From contig JBBBWG010023223.1 of the NCBI GenBank assembly GCA_037176905.1, positions 1-64,000 on the forward strand: a DNA stretch of 64,000 nt, written 5' to 3'. This document shows positions 34,840 to 46,773 of the stretch, one piece after another. The translations under genes and the position numbers were made by a program. The stretch's first letter is position 1. Each line of letters starts with the position of its first letter. Under the pieces are notes generated by a model that did not search any database, was not told the origin of the DNA, and worked only from the letters and a program-made list of their open reading frames with translations. Source of the stretch: Azolla pinnata (Eukaryota > Streptophyta > Polypodiopsida > Salviniales > Salviniaceae).

Positions 34840-35855
34840 AATCGAAACTCGGTGAGAGAAAAAAATGAAGGTTGAGAAAGCCAAAAAATGTTTTTGATTT
34901 GACTGATAGCCAAATATGTTTCTGCACTCATTTGGGGGCTGTTAACAGTAGTAATTCACACATGAAATTTGTGGGAAAAACCATTCCAAGGATGCCATCT
35001 GATCGTCTGAGCTCCATACATGCTCCCCCCAACTAAATACCTTCATATTACTGTAAAATGTATATATAATCTGGGTTATTTAATAAAACAACAGATCATA
35101 CTCGGTACTTACCTCTATTAATAGCTGTCTCCTTTGTGCAATTTGTATCCTGTGTGTCAAAAACTTGTCTCGTTTCCCGACGTAATCTGGTGCATGTTGC
35201 AAATCTGTGTATATGGTCGAATGCTCGATTTGTGTAAGATCTTTAAAGTGTCTGAGAAGCTTGCTGAGGAACTTTAACCTGGAGGCCTATTGCTAACAAC
35301 AGGGCTGAAGATAATCCTAAAGTTGCAATAAAATGTACCCATCACAATCCATAGAATTTGATGCTTCAAATAGCTTAAGGCGCTGGAATTCTCTTGCGAC
35401 AACAAACCCAAATCTGATGGATTTCTGATGATATGTAGGTCTATATAGCTAGCCATAAAGCTCGGAGCTCCATGTAATCATAGAGATGAAAAAACAAACA
35501 AAGAATCATGGACAAGCTGATCATTTTGTAGTATTGGGATTTGGAATGAGAAGGGCATTTGTGCAGATAGATTTGGAAGAGAGATGAGGGGCATTTCTGA
35601 GAAAGGCAAAACGGAAGAAGAAAGAGAGAGATGAAGATGAAGAAGATGATGATGATGATGATGGTGATGGTGGTGCTCCTCTGTTTCTGCCTCTGCTCTG
35701 TTTCTTTCCTCTCTCTCTCTTATCCAATACGCACATCGCCAACCGCTAGAAAGCTTCTCTGCCATTTTTGTCCCTATGAAATGATCTGGGGTCATTTCCC
35801 CTTTCTTCCCCTGTTTCCTCTGAGCTGAGCTCGCCGTAGCCCAAATCCTACCTCT
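34840..35855. other. Spacer and LPAT leader region
   Basis: 3' flank of the PPR gene, then the presumed promoter and leader of LPAT. A GAT/GGT triplet run at about 35630-35675 contains many ATGs. One frame (35631-35828, 65 codons) starts with Met/Val/Leu-rich sequence and ends 27 nt before the LPAT start; it would be an upstream ORF if transcribed. Confidence 0.45.
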
Positions 35856-38800
35856 ATGGATGCTCTCTGCCAGCCTCTTCTTCACTTGCCAATTCCCACT
35901 CCTGCCTATCTTCGCCTCAAAACACAAGCAGCGGTCCTTCTCCCTGTTCCCTCCTCCTCTTCTTCTTCTTCTGTGCAGGGCCGGGTTCGAGCGTCGCTCC
36001 GGTTTTGTCAGAGAGGTAAGCTCCAGAACCATTTAGAAATGATGTTATCTACCTTATGTGGGTGGAAGCGGGAGAAGTTGCAGCATTTTCATTGCATCTA
36101 ACCAAAGAACATCACATTTTTCCACAATGATGTACTGTTAGTCAAGCAAAGAATGTTGCACTCATACGAATGTCGCTACCCAAGCACCTGATGCTAGCTT
36201 CATGCCGAAATCAAGTAGTGTTTGATAAGCTGTTCATGAATAATATACTCGAGGAATCCGTTTTTTGTGTGAAGCTGTTTGTTTGATTTAACCGTTTAAT
36301 CTGTAATCTGTATTTAGTGAGGGTTTTATGGTGTGCTTCTCCATTGAACTAGGGCCATGAATCTAGATGACCAGTTATATGTAGGGTCGGAACATGCCAT
36401 CTAATATTTAGTCTAATCTGGATGTTTACTACATTATTTCGAAGCACTGCATTCCTTTGTGTCCCATCAAAATTTTGCACCACTTCTTAGAAGCTGCTAT
36501 TTGGTATATAGCATTGATGTTTAACACTGCTATTCAGTATATAGTCTTGATGTTCAGCATTTATGTAGTCTTGATATTTCAATTGATCTTGCTGTCCAGC
36601 ATATGGTGTGGATGTTTTAATTCTTGAATGCAAATAATGGCTTGTGATGTTTTATTTTCTTTCAACCTGATCAGGTATTACGGTTTCCAGCCATGATAGT
36701 CGAGGTCTTTCTTCCTGTTTTTCTGGTATCCTGGATATTCTTAGTAATGATAAACAGGGGTTTTCTCAACGAAGTCATGGGCTCTTGAATAGGAGGTATA
36801 AACTGCCAAGATGTGAAATGAATGCTGGCGTACCAAGCACACAAGTTTCATATCCTGCTACATCTTCAGGTACAAGCATTTCAGTATTTTGTTTTCTCTT
36901 ATTTTTATCATCAGTTGCAAGAATTCCAGTTTTTGCATCAAATGCTTCAAATAATCTTCCATGAAAAGAAACCCTAGGCACATTTGGAGGTCTAAAGGTT
37001 ATTTGACTCATATTACAAAGCTCCAATTGGCAGAAAAACTTGTTTACTAATGCCTCTGCATACAAAATAAAGTCAGTGACTTGCCCATGAATTTCTTCTG
37101 TCTTCGATCCCTTGTGGTATTGTATTGAAGCCAAGCTTAAGTCTCTAACAGCAAAGCAATTATTTACTTCTCCCATTTTACTATGTTCTCCTGATGCTTA
37201 AATGGATATGAATAGCCACCCGTTGGAACGAAGAAGAAAAAATGGTTCTCCATCCGTGCAATATTCTCAGCAAACACTCAGAAAATAGGTTATTGGAAGG
37301 AAAATCCATCAAAAGGTACTGTAAGCATTGCCCAATCAATATAAGATTGCCATGAAGATCGAAATCATGAGTTAATATTTTATCTTTGGTTACTCGTATG
37401 CATGCAAGTTAATTTTGATGAATGTTTTGTTGTATGTAATGAATGAGGATTGAGTGTAAGAGGCGCGTTTAATGAACAAAAACAGTGATATGATTGTGTT
37501 CTAAACAATACAAGGGCGGCCTCTTTGAAACCTTGTTTACCCTACTCATGGGATAGTTGTGGAGGGGGAATTCAAACCATGTGGAATTATGGTGGGCCCA
37601 TGACATATTTCTTTTTTCTCCTCTAAACAAGGTTTGTGATGCTACACCATAAACCAGAAAGGCTTATTACCGAAAACATGTTCATGTACAGGTCCAACTC
37701 TGGGGCAGAGAGTTCGTGCATTTTGCTTCTACTTCACCACCTATGTCATTGCCATACCGTTGTTCTTCGTTATGCTGTTGTTACAACCATTTGTTCTAGT
37801 ATTCGATAAGCACAGGCGTAAGGCACAGCACCTCATCAATAAGATTTGGGCGAGCTTAACCATTTTCTTCTTCTACAAGGCAGAGATTGAAGGACTTGAG
37901 AATCTGCCAGGGCCTGATGAGCCAGCGGTCTATGTCTCGAACCATCAGAGTTTTCTGGACATTTATTCTTTGTTTCTTCTTGGAAGGCCTTTCAAATTCA
38001 TCAGTAAAACCAGCAACTTTTTCATACCGATAATCGGCTGGTCGATGTATCTCACAGGCCATGTACCTCTGCGCCGCATGGATACAAGGAGCCAAATGGT
38101 AAACTTTCCTCCTTTCCTGAAGATGAAAACCATTATGTCAAATCTTATTTGTCATTTTCTTGAAATAATCATGACGGTAGTCTAGTGGCTTGATCCAGAA
38201 GATGAAAACCTAAATCTCATTCTCATGTGTTACTGAACATGATTGGAGTGGCTTGCTCAGAAGATGCAAATGTATTTTTTATTCTCATTTGTTACTGAAC
38301 CTGATTGGAATGGCTTGTTCCAGAAGATGAATCCCCTTACTTCAAATCATTGTTTTGATGCTGACCATGATGATAATGGCTGGTTCCAGAAGATGAAAGG
38401 CTTATTTCATATCTGATTTCATTCTTTTTTATACCAAACGTGATTGGACTTGCTTCTTCCAGAAGATTAAATCCCTCATTTTGATACTGAACAGGATAAT
38501 AATGGCTTGTTCCCAGAAGATGAAACCCCCTATTTCAAATATGGTTTTCCTTTTCTTTTGATAAAGATGAAGCCCCTTATTCACTGTTTTTTTACATCCT
38601 TTGATTCTTAATAGTAGCTCGTTCCAGAAGATGACGAAACCCTCTTATTTCAAACCTTGCTTTCCTTTCTTTTGATACTGCACATGATGATAGTTGCTTG
38701 TTGAAGCAGTTTTGAATCTGATTTTTCCTTTCTTTTGATACTGAACATGATGATAGTGACTTGTTCCAGGAGTGCCTACGGCATTGCTTGAACCTGATAA

Positions 38801-39221
38801 GGACAGGCGTCTCAGTTTTCTTCTTTCCAGAAGGCACACGATCAAGAGATGGTAAAATGGGTCAGTTCAAGGTATATATATTTTTCTAGCATGCAGGCCC
38901 AAACCCCAAACCCTGGACCCTGCATCGATTGAATATGCCGATTTTTCTCATGCCAGTCTTTTGTCTCACCCCGACAATGTTTTCGTTATATTTTAGAGGG
39001 GTGCATTCACCATCGCGGCCAAAGAGAATGTCCCTGTGGTTCCCATATGCTTGATCGGAACAGGAAATCTCATGCCAAATGGCCGAGAAGGCACGTTGAG
39101 GACGGGGAGTGTGAAGATTATCGTCCATCCGCCGATCCAGGGAGCGAATGCTGATGAGCTATGTGAAAAATCGAGCACGGTGATCGCGAAATCGCTCATA
39201 CAGCATGGACTTGCAGTTTAG
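35856..39221 (+). CDS. LPAT1: Plastid 1-acylglycerol-3-phosphate acyltransferase
   Basis: Five exons (35856-36015, 36675-36869, 37692-38098, 38770-38871, 38997-39221) give 362 residues. The N-terminal 100 or so residues are Ser/Arg-rich and poor in acids, a chloroplast transit peptide. A hydrophobic helix (about 130-155) follows, then the acyltransferase motifs NHQSFLD (202-208), GHVPLRRMD, FPEGTRS (about 273-279) and VPVVPICLIGTG. It transfers an acyl group to lysophosphatidic acid to make phosphatidic acid in the plastid envelope, as ATS2/LPAT1 does. All splice sites are GT-AG and frames agree. The stop codon TAG lies inside a TTTAGGG-like phrase that continues into the 3' UTR. Intron 3 is repeat-filled. 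Confidence 0.95.
38165..38769 (+). repeat. Tandem repeat of the 3' splice-site region in LPAT intron 3
   Basis: Units of about 65-100 bp share GATACTGAACATGATGATAA, then GGCTTGTTCCAGAAGATGAAA and a T-rich stretch. About seven copies of the CCAGAAGATGA core occur (near 38193, 38255, 38318, 38385, 38455, 38510 and 38625). The real acceptor of exon 4, GACTTGTTCCAG|GAG at 38769/38770, has the same sequence up to the AG. The array therefore consists of duplicates of the intron's own end. Confidence 0.75.
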
Positions 39222-40864
39222 GGTTTAGGAATTAGGGTTTTTCAAGCTGTTTGGATTCTTTAGGTTCAGCTCCCCCCCCCTGACCGGAGGCCTCCTCTTG
39301 TACATCTTTTCTGATATAAACCATAGCCCTCCTTATGTCTGTGCCCCTTCCTTTTTCTTCCTTCGCGGGTGCGCTTTGTGTATACTACTACCTTGAGGTT
39401 GTATGGAGTCTTTCTCTTTCTTTTATTGTTCTGGCATGATGCTGGAACACCATCGCACGACGAGTGTTCGGATCCCTCGCTCTCCTACAGGTTTGATGAT
39501 TCGATCCCACTTCTGAACCAAATCTAATTTTTCTGTGTAATCGTCGGCCATATCATAACATGCATGTGCTCTTGGTGATGAGCGCCCCACCAAGCTGCTC
39601 TTCTCCTGCAGATCTGGTGATTGGATCTACAACAACAATTCTTATTTTTTTGGATAAAATTAGAGTGGAAAAGTCATAAGCTTAGCAAAAAAAAAAACCC
39701 CAAATTTCTCATTGAACTGAGGCCTTATGTATACAAGTCATCCAAAGTATTGAAAAGCAGTCTTTTTTGAGATTATATCATCACATTGCAAACTCCATTG
39801 CACTGCTAAGTATGTGTAAATTTGTATCAGATGTGTTTGTTTGTGCATCAATCACATGTAAACTGGTGTTTTCCGATCTGGTTACTGCGAATGAGCTGTT
39901 TCTGATGCATGGATCTTTAATCTTCCAAAGCTAGTATTGTGGTTCAATTTCTTCTTTTTCCCCCTTTGGCATGAGCTCTATGTTCTCCCATCCACTATCC
40001 TCGGGTCATCGTACTAAGTCGCTTTGGTAAAATGGTTTGCCACTTTAGAGTGTCGTGATTCTACAATCGAGCATCCAAGTTATAGTGATTGCGTCAGAAG
40101 CAACGCTTGTTGGCCGGTAGCACTAGGATTGTTGTCGTTGCATGTTCTTGATGCATTGTAATAATGCAAAGGTCGATCTCAAAAGCCGCTTTTTAGTACT
40201 GTATCAGGGAAGCATCGAATCGATCCATTTGGCTCGAGGGAGAATTTCTAATGCAATCATAGGAGGCATAATTATGATTATCGATCTCATCCGTTTCGAA
40301 CTATGGGCCAATATTGTTTGAATTCACAATTTTACACCTGACATGCTTTTTGGTGGGTATAGATTGTTTGACCATTCGACGCCTATTATCGATAAATCAA
40401 TTTAATTAACAAATTAATCAAAGTGTTGTCAATTAATCAGGGATCGAACCATAAAATTGATAGAACATCAACAAAGTTAGCAAAGAACTAGCATGAATTT
40501 GCACTATATAGCTGATCGAGTAGTTTTGAAATCTATAAAAATGTACTTGAAAATCGATACGATGAAATAATTAATTTACCGATTTCAAATGACACTTTTT
40601 TTTTAAATTGTGGGCATCAAACTGTAATTATAAGAAGATGTTAGGCATCGGATAGGTGTTTGAGACAACTTTGGGCGTTTATTTGTCGATATTCTTACGA
40701 ATGGGTGTTTATCTATCAGACAGGTGTGCATAATACCTTAATCCACTCGACAATTATCGGTAATAATCCTTGTAATTGTTACAAATAGTTTCTTAATCAC
40801 AAGCATTGTTTGATATTATTGCATTGTAATTAGCAGGACACAAAAGTGCCAAGGACCAAGATGT
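39222..40864. other. Intergenic, no gene seen
   Basis: LPAT 3' UTR and AT-rich spacer. No ORF reaches 60 codons in sense, and I see no RNA gene. Confidence 0.5.
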
Positions 40865-41665
40865 GTCTGTATGAATGTATGTATGTATGTATGCATGCAT
40901 GTATGTACGTGCGTCTGCGTATGTATGTATGTATGTATGTATGTGTGTCTGTGTATGTATGTATGTATGTATGTATGCATGCATGTATGTACGTGCGTCT
41001 GCGTATGTATGTATGTATGTATGTATGTGTGTCTGTGTATGTATGTATGTATGTATGTATGCATGCATGCATGTGTGTACTTGTGTTTGTGTATGTATGT
41101 ATGGGTGCATGCATGTATGCATGTACGTGTGTCTGTGTATGTATGTATGTATGTGTGTGTGCATGTATGTATGAGTGCATGCATGCATGCATGTACGTGT
41201 GTCTGTGTATGTATGTATGTATATATGCATGCATGCATGCATGTACTTGTGTTTGTGTATGTATGTATGGGTGCATGCATGCATGCATGTACGTGTGTCT
41301 GTGTATGTATGTATGTATATATGCATGCATGTATGTGTGTCAGTGTATGTATGTATGTATGTATGTATGTATGTATGTATGTATGTATGTGTGCATGTGT
41401 ATGTATGCATGCATGCATGCATGTATGTACGTGTGTCTATGTATGTACGTGTGTATGCATGTATGTATGCATGTTATGCATGCATGTATGTATGCATGTG
41501 TCTCAATGTATGTATGCGCGCATGTGTATGTACGCATGCATGTGTGTGCGCCATGTATGCATGCCGTACTGTGCCATGTATCGTATGTAGGGATGTACAT
41601 TTGTGTCGTATGTAGTATCGCATGTACCGTATGCATGTATAGCCGCGTCGTATGTATACGTATTA
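40865..41665. repeat. ATGT/GCAT array with 84-bp higher-order unit
   Basis: About 800 bp of ATGT tetramers with GCATGCATG and CGTGCGTCTGCG punctuation. The left half has an 84-bp higher-order period (GCATGCATGTATGTACGTGC at 40893 and 40977). The middle has shorter units built on GCATGCATGTACGTGTGTCTG. All six frames stay open, giving false ORFs of up to 291 codons. Confidence 0.9.
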
Positions 41666-44166
41666 TATACGTATATATATACACCTATGGAGTTCAACTC
41701 TGCTGTCTTCTCTGTCTGTAACACCATTTTTTATATACAGATTTCTGTCGTTGCATTCGAGGTTCGAGGTCCATTCCCTACGCTGAACGGAACGCCTGCT
41801 TCGCTGCAGAGGTAAGCTCCTTCTCCCCGTCTCTGCGTAACACACACACCGGAAATGGAATCGCCTTCTCTCACTGTGTTCATCTCCTTTCTTTCCTCTC
41901 CTCTCCGTGCTTTTGCTCTTCGATCCTCCCGGCCTTCAAGCGATCTATCCCATTCCTTCCCTCCATCCTTCCTTCGCCTTTGTGCCTTGCCTTTCTTCGT
42001 GCCTCGCCACGTCCTCTCCCTTTGAAAATCTTGCAAAACGTAGGACTGCCTCAGTTTCTTGGCGTGCTTGTGGAGGCCTTGAGAGCGTAGCAAAAAATCG
42101 TGAAAAGATATCAATTGAACGCTTGAGAATGTGCGGTTCCTTTCCGAGACGGAAATTGAATATGCATTAGAACTAACACACATTCGAAAACTGCGAGGAA
42201 GAGAAGAATGCACGCATCTATCCATGTAACCTGTCTGAATCTTAGCAAACTGAAGGATAGTGAAGAAAGGGATGTTTGAGTCCATCGGTTCCTGCTGATT
42301 GTATTGCACAGTTCCTGCTTATACAAAGTTACTACAGTGTTTTGTATTCAACAAGATTTTTCTGGAAAGTATTTTCTTGAACTCCATGTTAAAGCTTGTT
42401 CCACCTGGAGTATGGCTACTTCACGAGACAACAAAAATTCTAGCCATACAGCTACCGTTCATATAAAAAAACGGATTTACTTTATACACCCCATTGGATG
42501 GAAGTATTGACACTGGTTATTTGTCATCATATGTGCCATAAATAGAACCCATGGGATCGTAGTAAATACGTTTGATTTCCTGGCGGGCTTAGAATTCCAC
42601 GTGATAGCACCTGCTATCTTATTATGTGCAGGGTTGCCAGGTTAATCTTTTTTCCAACTTATTTGTTAGAAAATGGTATTAAAGATCCTCATCTAAATTT
42701 GAGTATGCTTAGTGCATTAGATCCATCTCTAAAGTATATTTGTGAGAGGGGTTTGAGACTTCATGTGTGACTGAATTCCTCCCTCCATGTTTGCACTGAC
42801 ACAAAGACAGGAGTAACTGCACATTTTTCTCAACAATTGAACATGAACGTTGCCATCATGTTGAAATTTTTCTGTTCCTGTTTCCTTTTCTCTTGGATTG
42901 GATGCACAATGGGACATGGATGACCTGCAGCTCATTATAAAAAAAGTAGCCAAAGGATTTAAACACTATTCCTGCAATTTTTAGACTAGATTAGGCTGCA
43001 GGTAGATTCCTGGTTCTGCTGATTTCTGTGTTCATTTTGGCTTAAAAAACCTGAATATTATCATGAAAGTAGCAGTTAGGGTCACTTCTATTTCTTTATG
43101 GTTTTGTAGCAGTTTCTAATGTTGAAGTTGCATCAAATGCTGACAAAAGAATTCAGCCTTCATGGAAAGATAGAGACCAAGAAAGCATGGTACTGATGAT
43201 GGTCTATGCACAAGCCAACTTACGTGTGAAAGTTTTGACAGTAACATGATATCCTGTAGATATCTTCGTAACTTGCTCAATCACCTATCTACAGTTTTTT
43301 GTGTGAGAACCACATTTATCAAATGTGGTTTTACACTCTAGCTAAGTAAATAACACGTTTGATACAGTTTGTTATGCGGTATCTTATAATTGCGGACGGG
43401 TGGAAGGACATGTTTTAAGGTTAAGAGCTATTATTGTGGTACAATAATGTCGGCCCAGATTGTCATCAAGTAGTGTTTGATTGGACGACCAATATTCTCA
43501 GGATGGCAAAGAGCTCTGCTTCTGAGCAGTGAAAGCAGAATTCTTCTAACATGCTGTTTGGATGAAGTGGAACTGTGACATTGTCCTTTAGAAATGTCTA
43601 ATTTATTGTCCATTTTGTTGTGCAGAAACAAGTAAAATGTTCACAAAAGATTGTCATAAATCTTTACATCTGCATTTGTATTGCCTTGTGTATGGACATA
43701 GTTTAGATGATCTGCATCTACATAGGTATTTCTTTTGTATTGTCAATGGAACTATCTCCTAGTGCATTTCCTATAGATCTTCATGGAATACATTTGAATC
43801 TTTATCAGGAATTAATCCACAACCTTATTCCTGGACCCCTAAAATTGTACTATTATTAGGAGCATCTAGCAAAAAACTGCACATCTCCATCCCAAACAGA
43901 TCAGGTTCAAAGGAAAAAAATTCAGATGAAATGAAGTTGTGAGTTTCGCCACCAGGATATGGTGTGTGCGTATTACACCATATGTCAACTGTGTCTCTCT
44001 AGCTAAATTTGTTCCATTTTTGGCTAACATGTTTGCGTAATGGATCTTGTATTATTTAACTGCATTATCTAGGAAACTTTAAGTCGAGGTGAATGTCTGA
44101 AGATTTTTCCCTTACTTTCTAAAACATCTTAACATTTTTCTCTCTGTAGGAATCTTATCAGCAAAC
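41666..44166 (+). other. Probable leader exon and long leader intron of UBC12
   Basis: A stretch near 41755-41812 ends in a good donor (GCAGAG|GTAAGC). The UBC12 coding exon is preceded by an acceptor (CTCTCTGTAG at about 44150). A 5' UTR exon with a 2.3-kb intron is plausible. The rest is AT-rich, with a CT-rich patch at 41880-42010 and no domain-bearing ORF. Confidence 0.4.
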
Positions 44167-45665
44167 ATGATCAAGCTTTTCAGTGTAAAGCAGAAACAAA
44201 AGGAGGCAGCTGAAAGTGCAAATGGAAGGGTACCAATAAAGAAACAGAGTGCTGGTGAACTTCGTGTACAGAAAGGTATGTCTTCTACAACTTTATTTTT
44301 TTCGTCATTGGTTTATGTAATTCTTTTCAGGGTTATACATCATTGTGCTTGTCCAGATTGCCCTAGAAGCTGGAGAATATGTTTTTTCCTTCTTTCTAGT
44401 ATATTCTTTTTGGCTACTATCAAATCTGTTTCATATAATATGGGCGCATTTGGCTTACTCCACAACTGTCTTTGATAACATGTAGTGTACAATCTTTTTC
44501 TGTACATCCTTTTTTTTGTATATATGTACACATTTCTTATCATCAAATATACAACTCTAGAATTACATCGACCAAGTTTTAATACTTAAGCTCTTGTGCC
44601 TAAATCTTGACAGTGACCTTAATTCTCACAATCTCATAAACATCCTTTATTTGCATCAAGGTTGCTTTGTTTAATGAACACAACGTATAATGTACTTATC
44701 GGCCTCCTTACTGGAAGAAGAGATTCCGAATTTAATCCCAATTGATGACCAAAATATAAATTTCATGAGAAGGAACATGTATCATAATGTAATCCTGTAT
44801 GTGTGTAGGGTATACATTTATGAGTGAGCCCTATGAATTGAAATCAGTAGTTTGAAAACGTTTGCTGGTAATGTACATTAACTAATACCTTCTTATTGTT
44901 GCACATAAAAAAATATCATGGCCAGTGGTAGGGACAGTTTTCTGAATGGGCATTGCTTCTAATAGAGCTGACTTTGGCTTGTATGTAACATCTTCAGATA
45001 TAAGTGAGTTAAATCTGGCAAAGACGACTTCTATATCTTTTCCAAATGGGAAGGATGACCTTCTTAACTTTGAAATTACAATCCGACCTGACGAAGGCTA
45101 TTATATGTAAGGTTTCATATTTTTTTGTCTTCTTTATCTCTGAATTGGCACTATCAATAATCTTACTCTTGATATTCTAGGGGTGGTACCTTTGTATTTA
45201 GCTTCACTATCTCTCCCATCTATCCTCATGAAGCTCCTAAAGTGAAGTGCAAGACCAAGGTAATCTAAAGTTTCCTTAATAGAGACAATATGAGTCCCGA
45301 CTGTGTCTAATGAGCTGCAACTTTTGATGACAGGTTTATCATCCAAATATTGATTTGGAAGGTAACGTGTGTCTAAACATTCTTCGTGAAGATTGGAAAC
45401 CTGTCCTGAGCATAAATTCTATCATCTATGGATTGCAGTTCTTGTTCCTGGTGAGTTTTGTTTGCTTTCTTGATGCATGCATCAATTACATGAAGTGGCC
45501 AACCTGCTAATCTCTCTATTAATGCAGGATCCTAATAAAGATGATCCTCTCAACAAAGAAGCAGCAGAAGTGCTGAAGGATAGCCCCAAACAGTTTGAAC
45601 TGAATGTGAAAAGGTCAATGGCTGGTGGATATATTAACGGTCATTATTTTACAAGGTGCATTTGA
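44167..45665 (+). CDS. RCE1: NEDD8-conjugating enzyme E2 (UBC12/RCE1)
   Basis: Five coding exons (44167-44275, 44998-45106, 45181-45259, 45334-45450, 45528-45665) give 183 residues, the usual UBC12 length. The N-terminus [13 protein letters not shown] is the UBC12-specific tail that docks on the NEDD8 E1. The UBC fold follows, with [19 protein letters not shown]; the catalytic cysteine is residue 112. It accepts RUB/NEDD8 from the AXR1-ECR1 E1 and passes it to cullins through RBX1, so it controls SCF ligases in auxin and other responses. All boundaries are GT-AG and in frame. Confidence 0.97.
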
Positions 45666-46773
45666 GGACAACTGATGCAACCAAGGAAGGACCAGTTTGT
45701 GTGCTACTTACATATAGATCTGCAAAATTTGAAGTTGCGTATGATCACGATGGCATTTGATGGCATGCCGTGAGCTCAATCCATATAATATAATATGCTT
45801 GTATTTCTTATGGTCATGTTGGACATGGGTGCTTGTCTTCAAAGTTGTTACATCTTTTCTTCACATTGCAATATAAATTCCATCTTTAATCGGAAAGCTG
45901 GATAATCATGCAAATAAGTTTCTTGCTATATGCAGAGCATGGGGGTTTGTGACAATCTCCTTCTAGCATTCGGTTTGATATAAAGACACGGTGTCCTCCT
46001 TGCTATGTGGGCTCCATGAGCATACTTACATTATAGGTATAGAGACATATGAAGTCAAATGTTGGTAGCGAAAATGAGGTACGGGGAAATTGTTTTTGGA
46101 TTCTACTTTGGTATCTATTCCTTTGGAAATGTGTAAAGTGTCGGCAGGAGAATTAATGTACAATTGATTCCTGGTGGGTCGGGCGCACACACATAAAGGA
46201 AGAATAGTGCTATTTCACTTTTTTTAGCAAAATGCCCTTGTCGACAAGGCTTAAAACATGCTTCTTTTCTGCATGACCCATATATGAAGTAAGAATGGTC
46301 CCACACAGGTTAATTATTGAGGATAGTCAATCTACACAACAGCCAACTTTGTCGGTGTTATATGGGACAAGACTACCCTCTAATGCATAAGGAACTTCCA
46401 CATTTCAATGTACTGCTTGTGCGTATTATGTATGGCACAAAAGTTGTGGTAGAGGATATAAAAAGGGCAATCTAATCACACCGTAGTTCTGTACGTAGCT
46501 TCTAGCCAGGAACCATCAGGTGAAACAGTCTTTCATTAGAGTGAAATAGCAAGAATGATAATGCCGACACAAAATCTATTGTGTCTATCAGATTTGTATC
46601 TAGTATTTTCCCCAGAGTCCACATTAGACCAGCGTCATTACAAGTGCTAGCCATGGGCAAATAATAACAAATAAATAATAGAATGATAAATGGAAAGTCA
46701 GCTCTCCTTGCAGCTTTGGTAGCAGGTTCTGAACCAATAAAACAATGATGTTTTTGGCGAAGTTCCTATAACT
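45666..46773. other. Convergent 3' flanks
   Basis: This lies between the UBC12 stop and the methyltransferase stop on the opposite strand. Only presumed 3' UTRs and spacer are visible. Confidence 0.5.

Noticed and set aside
40793-41721. ORFs of up to 291 codons on both strands
   Set aside because: Same repeat artefact; composition follows the ATGT unit.
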